A stretch of 64,000 nucleotides of DNA. Source: Amblyomma americanum. Lineage: Eukaryota; Arthropoda; Arachnida; Ixodida; Ixodidae. The translations under genes and the position numbers were made by a program. Below the pieces are notes generated by a model. The model worked only from the letters and a program-made list of their open reading frames with translations, did not search any database and was not told the origin of the DNA. Shown here piece after piece: positions 37,437-48,378 of the stretch. Every line of letters starts with the position of its first letter. Position 1 is the stretch's first letter. Location: positions 1,240,001 through 1,304,000 of the forward strand of contig NW_027526486.1 of assembly GCF_052857255.1 (NCBI RefSeq), read 5' to 3'.

Positions 37437-39284
37437 CTCGTGAATCTTGCTAGTTTCGATCTAAAACGATGTATCCCGTTTTTTTGAGCCGGTATACAAG
37501 TTTTCGCGCAGTTCTGAGAGAAAAAGTTTACACCTTTATATAAAATCGATACTGGTGAATCATGCTAGGTTCGATCTAAAACGATGTATCCCGTTGTTTT
37601 GAGCCGGAATACAAGTTTTCGCGCAGTTCTGAGAGAAAAAGTTTACACCTTTCTCTCGTCTACTCTTCGACGACTTGTAAAATCGATGCTCGTGAATCTT
37701 GCTAGTTTCAATTTAAAACGATGTATCCCGTTGTTTTGAGCCGGAATAAAAGTTTTCGCAGAGTTCTGAGAGAAAAAGTTTACACCTTTCTCTCGTCTAC
37801 TCTTCGAAGACTTGTAAAATCGATGCTCGTGAATCTTGCTAGTTTCGACCTAAAACGATGTATCGCGTTGTTTTGAGCCGGAATACAAGTTATCGCGCAG
37901 TTTTCAGAGTAAAAGTTTACACCTTTCTCTCGTGTACTCTTCGACGACTTGTAAAATCGATGCTCGTGAATCTTGCTAGTTTCGATCTAAAACAATGTAT
38001 CCCGTTGTTTTGAGCCGGAATACAAGTTTTCGTGCAGTTCTGAGAGAAAAAGTTACACCTTTCTCTCGTCTACTCTTCGACGACTTGTAAAATCGATGCT
38101 CGTGAATCTTGCTAGTTTCGATCTAAAACGATGTATCCCGTTGTTTTGAGCCGGAATACAAGTTTTCGTGCAGTTCTGAGAGAAAACGTTTACACCTTTC
38201 TCTCGTCTACTCTTCGACGACTTGTAAAATCGATGCTCGTGAATCTTGCTAGTTTCGATCCAAAACGATGTATCCCGTTGTTTTGAGCCAGAATACAAGT
38301 TTTCGCTCAGTTCTGAGAGAAAAAGTTTACACCTTTCTCTCGTCTACTCTTCGAAGACTTGTAAAATCGATGCCCGTGAATCTTGCTAGTTTCGATTTAA
38401 AACAATGTATCCCGTTGTTTTGAGCCGGAATACAAGTTTTCGCGCAGTTCTGAGAGAAAAAGTTTACACCTTTCTCTCGTGTACTCTTCGACGACTTGTA
38501 AAATCGATACTCGTGAATCATGCTAATTTCGATCTAAAACGATGTATCCCGTTGTTTTGAGCCGGAATACAAGTTTTCGCGCAGTTCTGAGAGAAAAAGT
38601 TTACACCTTATTCTCGTCTGCTCTTCGAAGACTTGTAAAATCGATGCTCGTGAATCTTGCTAGTTTCGATCTAAAACAATGTATCCCGTTGTTTTGAGCC
38701 GGAATACAAGTTTTCGCGCCGTTTTGAGAGAAAAAGTTTACACCTTTCTCTCGTGTACTCTTCGACGACTTGTAAAATCGATGCTCGTGAATCTTGCTAG
38801 TTTCGATCTAAAACGATGTATCCCGTTGTTTTGAGCCGGAATACAAGTTTTCGTGCAGTTCAGAGAGAAAAAGTTTACACCTTTCTCTCGTCTACTCCTC
38901 GACGACTTGTAAAATCGATGCTCGTGAATCTTGCTAGTTTCGATCTAAAACGATGTATCCCGTTGTTTTGAGCCGGAATACAAGTCTTCGCGCAGTTCTG
39001 AGAGAAAAAGTTTACACCTTTCTCTCGTGTACTCTTCGACGACTTGTAAAATCGATACTCGAGAATCATGCTAGTTTCGATCTAAAACCATGTATCCCGT
39101 TGTTTTGAGCCGGAATACAAGTTTTCGCGCAGTTCTGAGAGAAAAAAGTTTACACCTTTCTCTCGTGTACTCTTCGACGACTTGTAAAATCGATGCTCGT
39201 GAATCATGCTAGTTTCGATCTAAAACGATGTATCCCGTTGTTTTGAGCCGGAATACAAGTTTTCGCGCAGTTCTGAGAGAAAAA
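37437..39284 (+). repeat. 1.85 kb segment, copy 2, carrying a 22 bp deletion
   Basis: It matches 35,245-37,114 marker for marker (GTATCGCG at 37,861; GATCCAAAACG 38,258; CTTATTCTCG 38,607; AACCATG 39,087). It is 22 bp shorter. Private substitutions are AAGTTATCGC (37,888), TTTTCAGAGT (37,901) and CGCCGTTTTG (38,717). It ends where AAAAGTTTAC is replaced by AAAAGAATAC. Confidence 0.9.
37538..37544 (+). other. Junction of a 22 bp deletion
   Basis: The uninterrupted counterpart at 35,341-35,380 reads CTTTATAT, then 22 bp (CGTGTACTCTTCAACG plus ACTTGT), then AAAATCG. Here CTTTATAT is joined directly to AAAATCG. The loss removes the last 18 bp of one monomer and the first 4 bp of the next, leaving at most one base of microhomology (T). 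It is the only indel larger than 5 bp that I saw in the window. Confidence 0.9.
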
Positions 39285-39488
39285 GAATACACCTTTCTCT
39301 CGTCTACTCTTCGACGACTTGTAAAATCGATGCTCGTGAATCCTGCTAGTTTCAATTTAAAACGATGTATCCCGTTGTTTTGAGCCGGAATAAAAGTTTT
39401 CGCAGAGTTCTGAGAGAAAAAGTATACACCTTTCTCTCGTCTACTCTTCGAAGACTTGTAAAATCGATGCTCGTGAATCTTGCTAGTT
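39215..39488 (+). repeat. Two-monomer patch shared with 42,640-42,913 (offset 3,425)
   Basis: Both carry AAAAGAATACACC, AATCCTGCTAG, GGAATAAAAG with CGCAGAG, and AAAGTATACACC. Outside about 274 bp the two regions differ, so this is a patch-sized exchange of two monomers. Confidence 0.8.
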
Positions 39489-39554
39489 TTGACCTAAAAC
39501 GATGCATCCCGTTTTTTTGAGCCGGTATACAAGTTTTCGCGCAGTTCGGAGAGA

Positions 39555-40666
39555 AAAAGTTTACACCTTTCTCTCGTGTACTCTTCGACGACTTGTAAAA
39601 TCGATGCTCGTGAATCTTGCTAGTTTCGATCTAAAACGATGTATCCCGTTGTTTTGAGCCGGAATACAAGTTTTCGTGCAGTTCTGAGAGAAAACGTTTA
39701 CACTTTTCTCTCGTCTACTCTTCGACGACTTGTAAAATCGATGCTCGTGAATCTTGCTAGTTTCGATCTAAAACGATGTATCCCGTTGTTTTGAGCCAGA
39801 ATACAAGTTTTCGCGCAGTTCTGAGAGAAAAAGTTTACACCTTTTTCTCGTCTACTCTTCGAAGACTTGTAAAATCGATGCCCGTGAATCTTGCTAGTTT
39901 CGATTTAAAACGATGTATCCCGTTGTTTTGAGCCGGAATACAAGTTTTCGCGCAGTTCTGAGAGAAAAAGTTTACACCTTTCTCTCGTGTACTCTTCGAC
40001 GACTTGTAACATCGATACTCGTGAATCATGCTAGTTTCGATCTAAAACGATGTATCCCGTTGTTTTGAGCCGGAATACAAGTTTTCGCGCAGTTCTGAGA
40101 GAAAACGTTTACACCTTTCTCTCGTCTACTCTTCGACGACTTGTAAAATCGATGCTCGTGAATCTTGCTAGTTTCGATCTAAAACGATGTATCCCGTTGT
40201 TTTGAGCCAGAATACAAGTTTTCGCGCAGTTCTGAGAGAAAAAGTTTACACCTTTTTCTCGTCTACTCTTCGACGACTTGTAAAATCGATGCTCGTGAAT
40301 CTTGCTAGTTTCGATCTAAAACGATGTATCCCGTTGTTTTGAGCCGGAATACAAGTTTTCGCGCAGTTCTGAGAGAAAAAGTTTACACCTTTCTCTCGTG
40401 TACTCTTCGACGACTTGCAAAATCGATACTCGAGAATCATGCTAGTTTCGATCTAAAACAATGTATCCCGTTGTTTTGAGCCGGAATACAAATTTTCGCG
40501 CAGTTCTGAGAGAAAACGTTTACACCTTTCTCTCGTCTACTCTTCGACGACTTGTAAAATCGATGCTCGTGAATCTTGCTAGTTTCGATCTAAAACGATG
40601 TATCCCGTTTTTTTGAGCCGGTATACAAGTTTTCGCGCAGTTCTGAGAGAAAAAGTTTACACCTTT
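39555..40666 (+). repeat. 1.1 kb cassette, copy 2 of 3
   Basis: It matches 34,234-35,345 and 41,473-42,584, with the same order ACACTTTTCTC, GAGCCAGAAT, CCTTTTTCTCG, GATGCCCG, TAACATC, CCTTTTTCTCG, TTGCAAAATC/CTCGAG, ACAAATTTTCG. The TTGCAAAATC/CTCGAG plus ACAAATTTTCG pair is also the signature of units 3-4 of the 8-mer at the left edge of the window. Confidence 0.83.
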
Positions 40667-41472
40667 CTCTCGTGTACTCTTCGACGACTTGTAAAATCGA
40701 TACTCGAGAATCATGCTAGTTTCGATCTAAAACGATGTATCCCGTTGTTTTGAGCCGGAATACAAGTTTTCGCGCAGTTCTGAGAGAAAAAGTTTACACC
40801 TTTCTCTCGTGTACTCTTCGACGACTTGTAAAATCGATGCTCGTGAATCTTGCTAGTTTCAATTTAAAACGATGTATCCCGTTGTTTTGAGCCGGAATAA
40901 AAGTTTGCGCAGAGTTCTGAGAGAAAAAGTTTACACCTTTCTCTCGTCTACTCTTCGAAGACTTGTAAAATCGATGCTCGTGAATCTTGCTAGTTTCGAT
41001 CTAAAACGATGTATCCCGTTGTTTTGAGCCGGAATACAAGTTTTCGCGCAGTTCTGAGAGAAAAAGTTTACACCTTTCTCTCGTCTACTCTTCGACGACT
41101 TGTAAAATCAATGCTCGTGAATCTTGCTAGTTTCGATCTACAACGATGTATCCCGTTGTTTTGAGCTGAAATAGAAGTTTTCGCGCAGTTCTGAGAGAAA
41201 AAGTTTACACCTTTCTCTCGTCTACTTTTCGAGGACTTGTAAAATCGATTCTCGTGAATCTTGCTAGTTTTGACCTAAAACGATGTATCCCGTTGTTTTG
41301 AGCTGGAATAGAAGTTTTCGCGCAGTTCTGAGAGAAAAAGTTTACACCTTTCTCTCGTCTACTTTTGGAGGACTTGTAAAATCGATTCTCGTGAATCTTG
41401 CTAGTTTTGACCTAAAACGATGTATCCCGTTTTTTTGAGCCGGTATACAAGTTTTCGCGCAGTTCTGAGAGA
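40667..41472 (+). repeat. Six ordinary monomers between cassette copies 2 and 3
   Basis: It includes GGAATAAAAGTTTGCGCAGAG-type variation near 40,907, an ATCAATG/CTACAACG unit with GCTGAAATAG (as near 37,352), and two consecutive TTTTGACC units, the first ending CTTTTGGAGGAC near 41,364. Confidence 0.75.
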
Positions 41473-42584
41473 AAAAGTTTACACCTTTCCCTCGTGTACT
41501 CTTCGACGACTTGTAAAATCGATGCTCGTGAATCTTGCTAGTTTCGATCTAAAACGATGTATCCCGTTGTTTTGAGCCGGAATACAAGTTTTCGTGCAGT
41601 TCTGAGAGAAAACGTTTACACTTTTCTCTCGTCTACTCTTCGACGACTTGTAAAATCGATGCTCGTGAATCTTGCTAGTTTCGATCTAAAACGATGTATC
41701 CCGTTGTTTTGAGCCAGAATACAAGTTTTCGCGCAGTTCTGAGAGAAAAAGTTTACACCTTTTTCTCGTCTACTCTTCGAAGACTTGTAAAATCGATGCC
41801 CGTGAATCTTGCTAGTTTCGATTTAAAACGATGTATCCCGTTGTTTTGAGCCGGAATACAAGTTTTCGCGCAGTTCTGAGAGAAAAAGTTTACACCTTTC
41901 TCTCGTGTACTCTTCGACGACTTGTAACATCGATACTCGTGAATCATGCTAGTTTCGATCTAAAACGATGTATCCCGTTGTTTTGAGCCGGAATACAAGT
42001 TCTCGCGCAGTTCTGAGAGAAAACGTTTACACCTTTCTCTCGTCTACTCTTCGACGACTTGTAAAATCGATGCTCGTGAATCTTGCTAGTTTCGATCTAA
42101 AACGATGTATCCCGTTGTTTTGAGCCAGAATACAAGTTTTCGCGCAGTTCTGAGAGAAAAAGTTTACACCTTTTTCTCGTCTACTCTTCGACGACTTGTA
42201 AAATCGATGCTCGTGAATCTTGCTAGTTTCGATCTAAAACGATGTATCCCGTTGTTTTGAGCCGGAATACAAGTTTTCGCGCAGTTCTGAGAGAAAAAGT
42301 TTACACCTTTCTCTCGTGTACTCTTCGACGACTTGCAAAATCGATACTCGAGAATCATGCTAGTTTCGATCTAAAACAATGTATCCCGTTGTTTTGAGCC
42401 GGAATACAAATTTTCGCGCAGTTCTGAGAGAAAACGTTTACACCTTTCTCTCGTCTACTCTTCGAAGACTTGTAAAATCGATGCTCGTGAATCTTGCTAG
42501 TTTCGATCTAAAACGATGTATCCCGTTTTTTTGAGCCGGTATACAAGTTTTCGCGCAGTTCTGAGAGAAAAAGTTTACACCTTT
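41473..42584 (+). repeat. 1.1 kb cassette, copy 3 of 3 (1,918 bp = 14 monomers after copy 2)
   Basis: Same unit order as 39,555-40,666. Private changes are CTTTCCCTCG (41,487), AAGTTCTCGCG (41,999) and TCGAAGAC (42,464) in place of TCGACGAC. Confidence 0.83.
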
Positions 42585-44935
42585 CTCTCGTGTACTCTTC
42601 AACGACTTGTAAAATCGATACTCGTGAATCATGCTAGGTTCGATCTAAAACGATGTATCCCGTTGTTTTGAGCCGGAATACAAGTTTTCGCGCAGTTCTG
42701 AGAGAAAAAGAATACACCTTTCTCTCGTCTACTCTTCGACGACTTGTAAAATCGATGCTCGTGAATCCTGCTAGTTTCAATTTAAAACGATGTATCCCGT
42801 TGTTTTGAGCCGGAATAAAAGTTTTCGCAGAGTTCTGAGAGAAAAAGTATACACCTTTCTCTCGTCTACTCTTCGAAGACTTGTAAAATCGATGCTCGTG
42901 AATCTTGCTAGTTTCGACCTAAAACGATGTATCCCGTTGTTTTGAGCCGGAATACAAGTTTTCGCGCAGTTTTGAGAGAAAAAGTTTACACCTTTCTCTC
43001 GTGTACTCTTCGACGACTTGTAAAATCGATGCTCGTGAATCTTGCTAGTTTCGATCTAAAACAATGTATCCCGTTGTTTTGAGCCGGAATACAAGTTTTC
43101 GTGCAGTTCTGAGAGAAAAAGTTACACCTTTCTCTCGTCTACTCTTCGACGACTTGTAAAATCGATGCTCGTGAATCTTGCTAGTTTCGATCTAAAACGA
43201 TGTATCCCGTTGTTTTGAGCCGGAATACAAGTTTTCGTGCAGTTCTGAGAGAAAACGTTTACACCTTTCTCTCGTCTACTCTTCGACGACTTGTAAAATC
43301 GATGCTCGTGAATCTTCCTAGTTTCGATCTAAAACGATGTATCCCGTTGTTTTGAGCCAGAATACAAGTTTTCGCGCAGTTCTGAGAGAAAAAGTTTACA
43401 CCTTTCTCTCGTCTACTCTTCGAAGACTTGTAAAATCGATGCCCGTGAATCTTGCTAGTTTCGATTTAAAACGATGTATCCCGTTGTTTTGAGCCGGAAT
43501 ACAAGTTTTCGCGCAGTTCTGAGAGAAAAAGTTTACACCTTTCTCTCGTGTACTCTTCGACGACTTGTAAAATCGATACTCGTGAATCATGCTAATTTCG
43601 ATCTAAAACGATGTATCCCGTTGTTTTGAGCCGGAATACAAGTTTTCGCGCAGTTCTGAGAGAAAAAGTTTACACCTTTCTCTCGTCTGCTCTTCGAAGA
43701 CTTGTAAAATCGATGCTCGTGAATCTTGCTAGTTTCGATCTAAAACAATGTATCCCGTTGTTTTGAGCCGGAATACAAGTTTTCGCGCAGTTTTGAGAGA
43801 AAAAGTTTACACCTTTCTCTCGTGTACTCTTCGACGACTTGTAAAATCGATGCTCGTGAATCTTGCTAGTTTCGATCTAAAACGATGTATCCCGTTGTTT
43901 TGAGCCGGAATACAAGTTTTCGTGCAGTTCTGAGAGAAAAAGTTTACACCTTTCTCTCCTCTACTCTTCGACGACTTGTAAAATCGATGCTCGTGAATCT
44001 TGCTACTTTCGATCTAAAACGATGTATCCCGTTGTTTTGAGCCGGAATACAAGTTTTCGCGCAGTTCTGAGAGAAAAAGTTTACACCTTTCTCTCGTCTA
44101 CTCTTCGAAGACTTGTAAAATCGATGCCCGTGAATCTTGCTAGTTTCGATCTAAAACGATGTATCCCGTTGTTTTGAGCCGGAATACAAGTTTTCGCGCA
44201 GTTCTGAGAGAAAAACTTTACACCTTTCTCTCGTGTACTCTTCGACGTCTTGTAAAATCGATACTCGAGAATCATGCTAGTTTCGATCTAAAACGATGTA
44301 TCCCGTTGTTTTGAGCCGGAATACAAGTTTTCGCGCAGTTCTGAGAGAAAAAAGTTTACACCTTTCTCTCGTGTACTCTTCGACGACTTGTAAAATCGAT
44401 GCTCGTGAATCATGCTAGTTTCGATCTAAAACGATGTATCCCGTTGTTTTGAGCCGGAATACAAGTTTTCGCGCAGTTCTGAGAGAAAAAGTTTGCACCT
44501 TTCTCTCGTCTACTCTTCGACGACTTGTAAAATCGATGCTCGTGAATCTTGCTAGTTTCATTTTAAAACGATGTATCCCGTTGTTTTGAGCCGGAATACA
44601 AGTTTTCGCGCAGTTCTGAGAGAAAAAGTTTGCACCTTTCTCTCGTCTACTCTTCGACGACTTGTAAAATCAATGCTCGTGAATCTTGCTAGTTTCGATC
44701 TACAACGATGTATCCCGTTGTTTTGAGCTGGAATACAAGTTTTCGCACAGTTCTGAGAGAAAAAGTTTACACCTTTCTCTTGTGTACTCTTCGACGACTT
44801 GTAACATCGATACTCGTGAATCATGCTAGTTTCGATCTAAAACGATGTATCCCGTTGTTTTGAGCCGGAATACAAGTTTTCGCGCAGTTCTGAGAGAAAA
44901 AGTTTACACCTTTCTCTCGTGTACTCTTCGACGAC
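42585..44935 (+). repeat. 17 monomers, largely parallel to 35.4-36.9 kb, then the 44 kb CTACTTTCG module
   Basis: Shared with 35.4-36.9 kb (offset near 7,239 = 53 x 137 - 22): CAACGACTT with CTAGGTTCG, GGAATAAAAG, one-base-short AAAGTTACACC (43,122), GATGCCCG then CTAATTTCG. It lacks GTATCGCG, GATCCAAAACG, CGCTCAG and CTTATTCTCG, so it looks like the unmutated relative of the 35/37 kb pair. After 43.9 kb it has CTCTCCTCTAC, CTACTTTCG, GACGTCTTG (44,244), a six-A unit and GTTTCATTTTAAAACG (44,555). Confidence 0.72.
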
Positions 44936-45209
44936 TTGTAAAATTGATGCTCGTGAATCATGCTAGTTTCGATCTAAAACGATGTATACTTTTGTTTTGA
45001 GCCGGAATACAAGTTTTCGCGCAGTTCTGAGAGAAAAAGTTTACACCTTTCTCTCGTCTACTCTTCGACGACTTGTAAAATTGATGCTCGTGAATCATGC
45101 TAGTTTCGATCTAAAACGATGTATACTTTTGTTTTGAGCCGGAATACAAGTTTTCGCGCAGTTCTGAGAGAAAAAGTTTACACCTTTCTCTCGTCTACTC
45201 TTCGAAGAC
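44936..45209 (+). repeat. Single-monomer tandem duplication with a private GTATACTTTTG variant
   Basis: Monomers 44,936-45,072 and 45,073-45,209 both have AAATTGATG and GTATACTTTTGTTTTG (at 44,984 and 45,121, exactly 137 bp apart), where every other unit I read has a GTATCCCGTTG-like form. The two differ only at unit position 134 (TCGACGAC versus TCGAAGAC). This is the clearest one-unit duplication in the window. Confidence 0.88.
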
Positions 45210-45311
45210 TTGTAAAATCGATGCCCGTGAATCTTGCTAGTTTCGATCTAAAACGATGTATCCCGTTGTTTTGAGCCGGAATACAAGTTTTCGCGCAGTT
45301 CTGAGAGAAAA

Positions 45312-46463
45312 AAAGTTTACACCTTTCTCTCGTGTACTCTTCGACGACTTGTAAAATCGATGCTCGTGAAACATGCTAGCTTCGATCTAAAACGATGTAT
45401 CCCGTTGTTTTGAGCCGGAATACAACTTTTCGCGCAGTTCTGAGAGAAAAAGTTGACACCTTTCTCTCTTTTACTCTTCGAAGACTTGTAAAATCGATGC
45501 CCGTGAATCTTGCTAGTTTCGATTTAAAACGATGTATCCCGTTGTTTTGAGCCGGAATACAAGTTTTCGCGCAGTTCTGAGAGAAAAAGTTTACACCTTT
45601 CTCGTGCACTCTTCGACGACTTGTAAAATCGATACTCGTGAATCATGCTAGTTTCGATCTAAAACGATGTATCCCGTTGTTTTGAGCCGGAATACAAGTT
45701 TTCGCGCAGTTCTGAGAGAAAAAGTTTACACCTTTCTCTCGTCTGCTCTTCGAAGACTTGTAAAATCGATGCTCGTGAATCTTGCTAGTTTCGATCTAAA
45801 ACGATGTATTCCGTTGTTTTGAACCGGAATACAAGTTTTCGCGCAGTTTTGAGAGAAAAAGTTTACACCTTTCTCTCGTGTACTCTTCGACGACTTGTAA
45901 AATCGATGCTCGTGAATCTGGCTAGTTTCGATCTAAAACGATGTATCCCGTTGTTTTGAGCCGGAATACAAGTTTTCGTGCAGTTCTGAGAGAAAAAGTT
46001 TACACCTTTCTCTCGTCTACTCTTCGACGACTTGTAAAATCGATGCTCGTGAATCTTGCTACTTTCGATCTAAAACAATGTATCCCGTTGTTTTGAGCCG
46101 GAATACAAGTTTTCGCGCAGTTCTGAGAGAAAAAGTTTACACCTTTCTCTCGTCTACTCTTCGAAGACTTGTAAAATCGATGCCCGTGAATCTTGCTAGT
46201 TTCGATCTAAAACGATGTATCCCGTTGTTTTGAGCCGGAATACAAGTTTTCGCGCAGTTCTGAGAGAAAAAGTTTACACCTTTCTCTCGTGTACTCTTCG
46301 ACGACTTGTAAAATTGATACTCGAGAATCATGCTAGTTTCGATCTAAAACGATGTATCCCGTTGTTTTGAGCCGGAATACAAGTTTTCGCGCAGTTCTGA
46401 GAGAAAAAAGTTTACACCTTTCTCTCGTGTACTCTTCGACGACTTGTAAAATCGATGCTCGTG
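45312..46463 (+). repeat. 1.15 kb segment, copy 1 (full copy at 47,227-48,378, offset 1,915)
   Basis: Markers: GTGAAACATGCTAGC (45,367), GAATACAACTTTTCG (45,419), GTTGACACC with CTCTCTTTTACTC (45,453-45,475), a two-base-short CTTTCTCGTGCACTC (45,597), GTATTCCG (45,806), TTTGAACCGG (45,819), AATCTGGC (45,916) and AATTGATACTCGAG (46,312). All recur at +1,915 (14 x 137 - 3). Confidence 0.87.
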
Positions 46464-46542
46464 AATCGTGCTAGTTTCAATCTAAAACGATGTATCCGTT
46501 GTTTTGAGCCGGAATACAAGTTTTCGCGCAGTTCTGAGAGAA

Positions 46543-47039
46543 AAAGTTTACACCTTTCTCTCGTGTACTCTTCGACGACTTGTAAAATCGATGCTCGTGA
46601 AACATGCTAGCTTCGATCTAAAACGATGTATCCCGTTGTTTTGAGCCGGAATACAACTTTTCGCGCAGTTCTGAGAGAAAAAGTTGACACCTTTCTCTCT
46701 TTTACTCTTCGAAGACTTGTAAAATCGATGCCCGTGAATCTTGCTAGTTTCGATTTAAAACGATGTATCCCGTTGTTTTGAGCCGGAATACAAGTTTTCG
46801 CGCAGTTCTGAGAGAAAAAGTTTACACCTTTCTCGTGCACTCTTCGACGACTTGTAAAATCGATACTCGTGAATCATGCTAGTTTCGATCTAAAACGATG
46901 TATCCCGTTGTTTTGAGCCGGAATACAAGTTTTCGCGCAGTTCTGAGAGAAAAAGTTTACACCTTTCTCTCGTCTGCTCTTCGAAGACTTGTAAAATCGA
47001 TGCTCGTGAATCTTGCTAGTTTCGATCTAAAACGATGTA
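46543..47039 (+). repeat. 0.5 kb partial copy of the same family
   Basis: It repeats the first ~500 bp of the 45,312 segment at +1,231: GTGAAACATGCTAGC, GAATACAACTTTTCG, CTCTCTTTTACTC, CTTTCTCGTGCACTC. It then departs where GTATTCCG would be expected and has GTATCCCG. Just before it, near 46,494, is a one-base-short GTATCCGTTG. Confidence 0.85.
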
Positions 47040-47226
47040 TCCCGTTGTTTTGAGCCGGAATACAAGTTTTCGCGCAGTTCTGAGAGAAAAAAGTTTACAC
47101 CTTTCTCTCGTGTACTCTTCGACGACTTGTAACATCGATACTCGTGAATCATGCTAGTTTCGATCTAAAACGATGTATCCCGTTGTTTTGAGCCGGAATA
47201 CAAGTTTTCGCGCAGTTCTGAGAGAA

Positions 47227-48378
47227 AAAGTTTACACCTTTCTCTCGTGTACTCTTCGACGACTTGTAAAATCGATGCTCGTGAAACATGCTAGCTTCAA
47301 TCTAAAACGATGTATCCCGTTGTTTTGAGCCGGAATACAACTTTTCGCGCAGTTCTGAGAGAAAAAGTTGACACCTTTCTCTCTTTTACTCTTCGAAGAC
47401 TTGTAAAATCGATGCCCGTGAATCTTGCTAGTTTCGATTTAAAACGATGTATCCCGTTGTTTTGAGCCGGAATACAAGTTTTCGCGCAGTTCTGAGAGAA
47501 AAAGTTTACACCTTTCTCGTGCACTCTTCGACGACTTGTAAAATCGATACTCGTGAATCATGCTAGTTTCGATCTAAAACGATGTATCCCGTTGTTTTGA
47601 GCCGAAATACAAGTTTTCGCGCAGTTCTGAGAGAAAAAGTTTACACCTTTCTCTCGTCTGCTCTTCGAAGACTTGTAAAATCGATGCTCGTGAATCTTGC
47701 TAGTTTCGATCTAAAACGATGTATTCCGTTGTTTTGAACCGGAATACAAGTTTTCGCGCAGTTTTGAGAGAAAAAGTTTACACCTTTCTCTCGTGTACTC
47801 TTCGACGACTTGTAAAATCGATGCTCGTGAATCTGGCTAGTTTCGATCTAAAACGATGTATCCCGTTGTTTTGAGCCGGAATACAAGTTTTCGTGCAGTT
47901 CTGAGAGAAAAAGTTTACACCTTTCTCTCGTCTACTCTTCGACGACTTGTAAAATCGATGCTCGTGAATCTTGCTACTTTCGATCTAAAACGATGTATCC
48001 CGTTGTTTTGAGCCGGAATACAAGTTTTCGCGCAGTTCTGAGAGAAAAAGTTTACACCTTTCTCTCGTCTACTCTTCGAAGACTTGTAAAATCGATGCCC
48101 GTGAATCTTGCTAGTTTCGATCTAAAACGATGTATCCCGTTGTTTTGAGCCGGAATACAAGTTTTCGCGCAGTTCTGAGAGAAAAAGTTTACACCTTTCT
48201 CTCGTGTACTCTTCGACGACTTGTAAAATTGATACTCGAGAATCATGCTAGTTTCGATCTAAAACGATGTATCCCGTTGTTTTGAGCCGGAATACAAGTT
48301 TTCGCGCAGTTCTGAGAGAAAAAAGTTTACACCTTTCTCTCGTGTACTCTTCGACGACTTGTAAAATCGATGCTCGTG
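47227..48378 (+). repeat. 1.15 kb segment, full second copy
   Basis: It carries all markers of 45,312-46,463. A private change is CTTCAATCTAAAACG near 47,294 in place of CTTCGATC, and GCCGAAATAC near 47,602. It is separated from the partial copy by a TAACATC unit. Confidence 0.87.

Noticed and set aside
37437..39284. Long terminal repeats or a transposon behind the near-exact 1.85 kb pair
   Set aside because: Both copies are made only of satellite monomers, with no target-site duplication, primer-binding site or coding remains.
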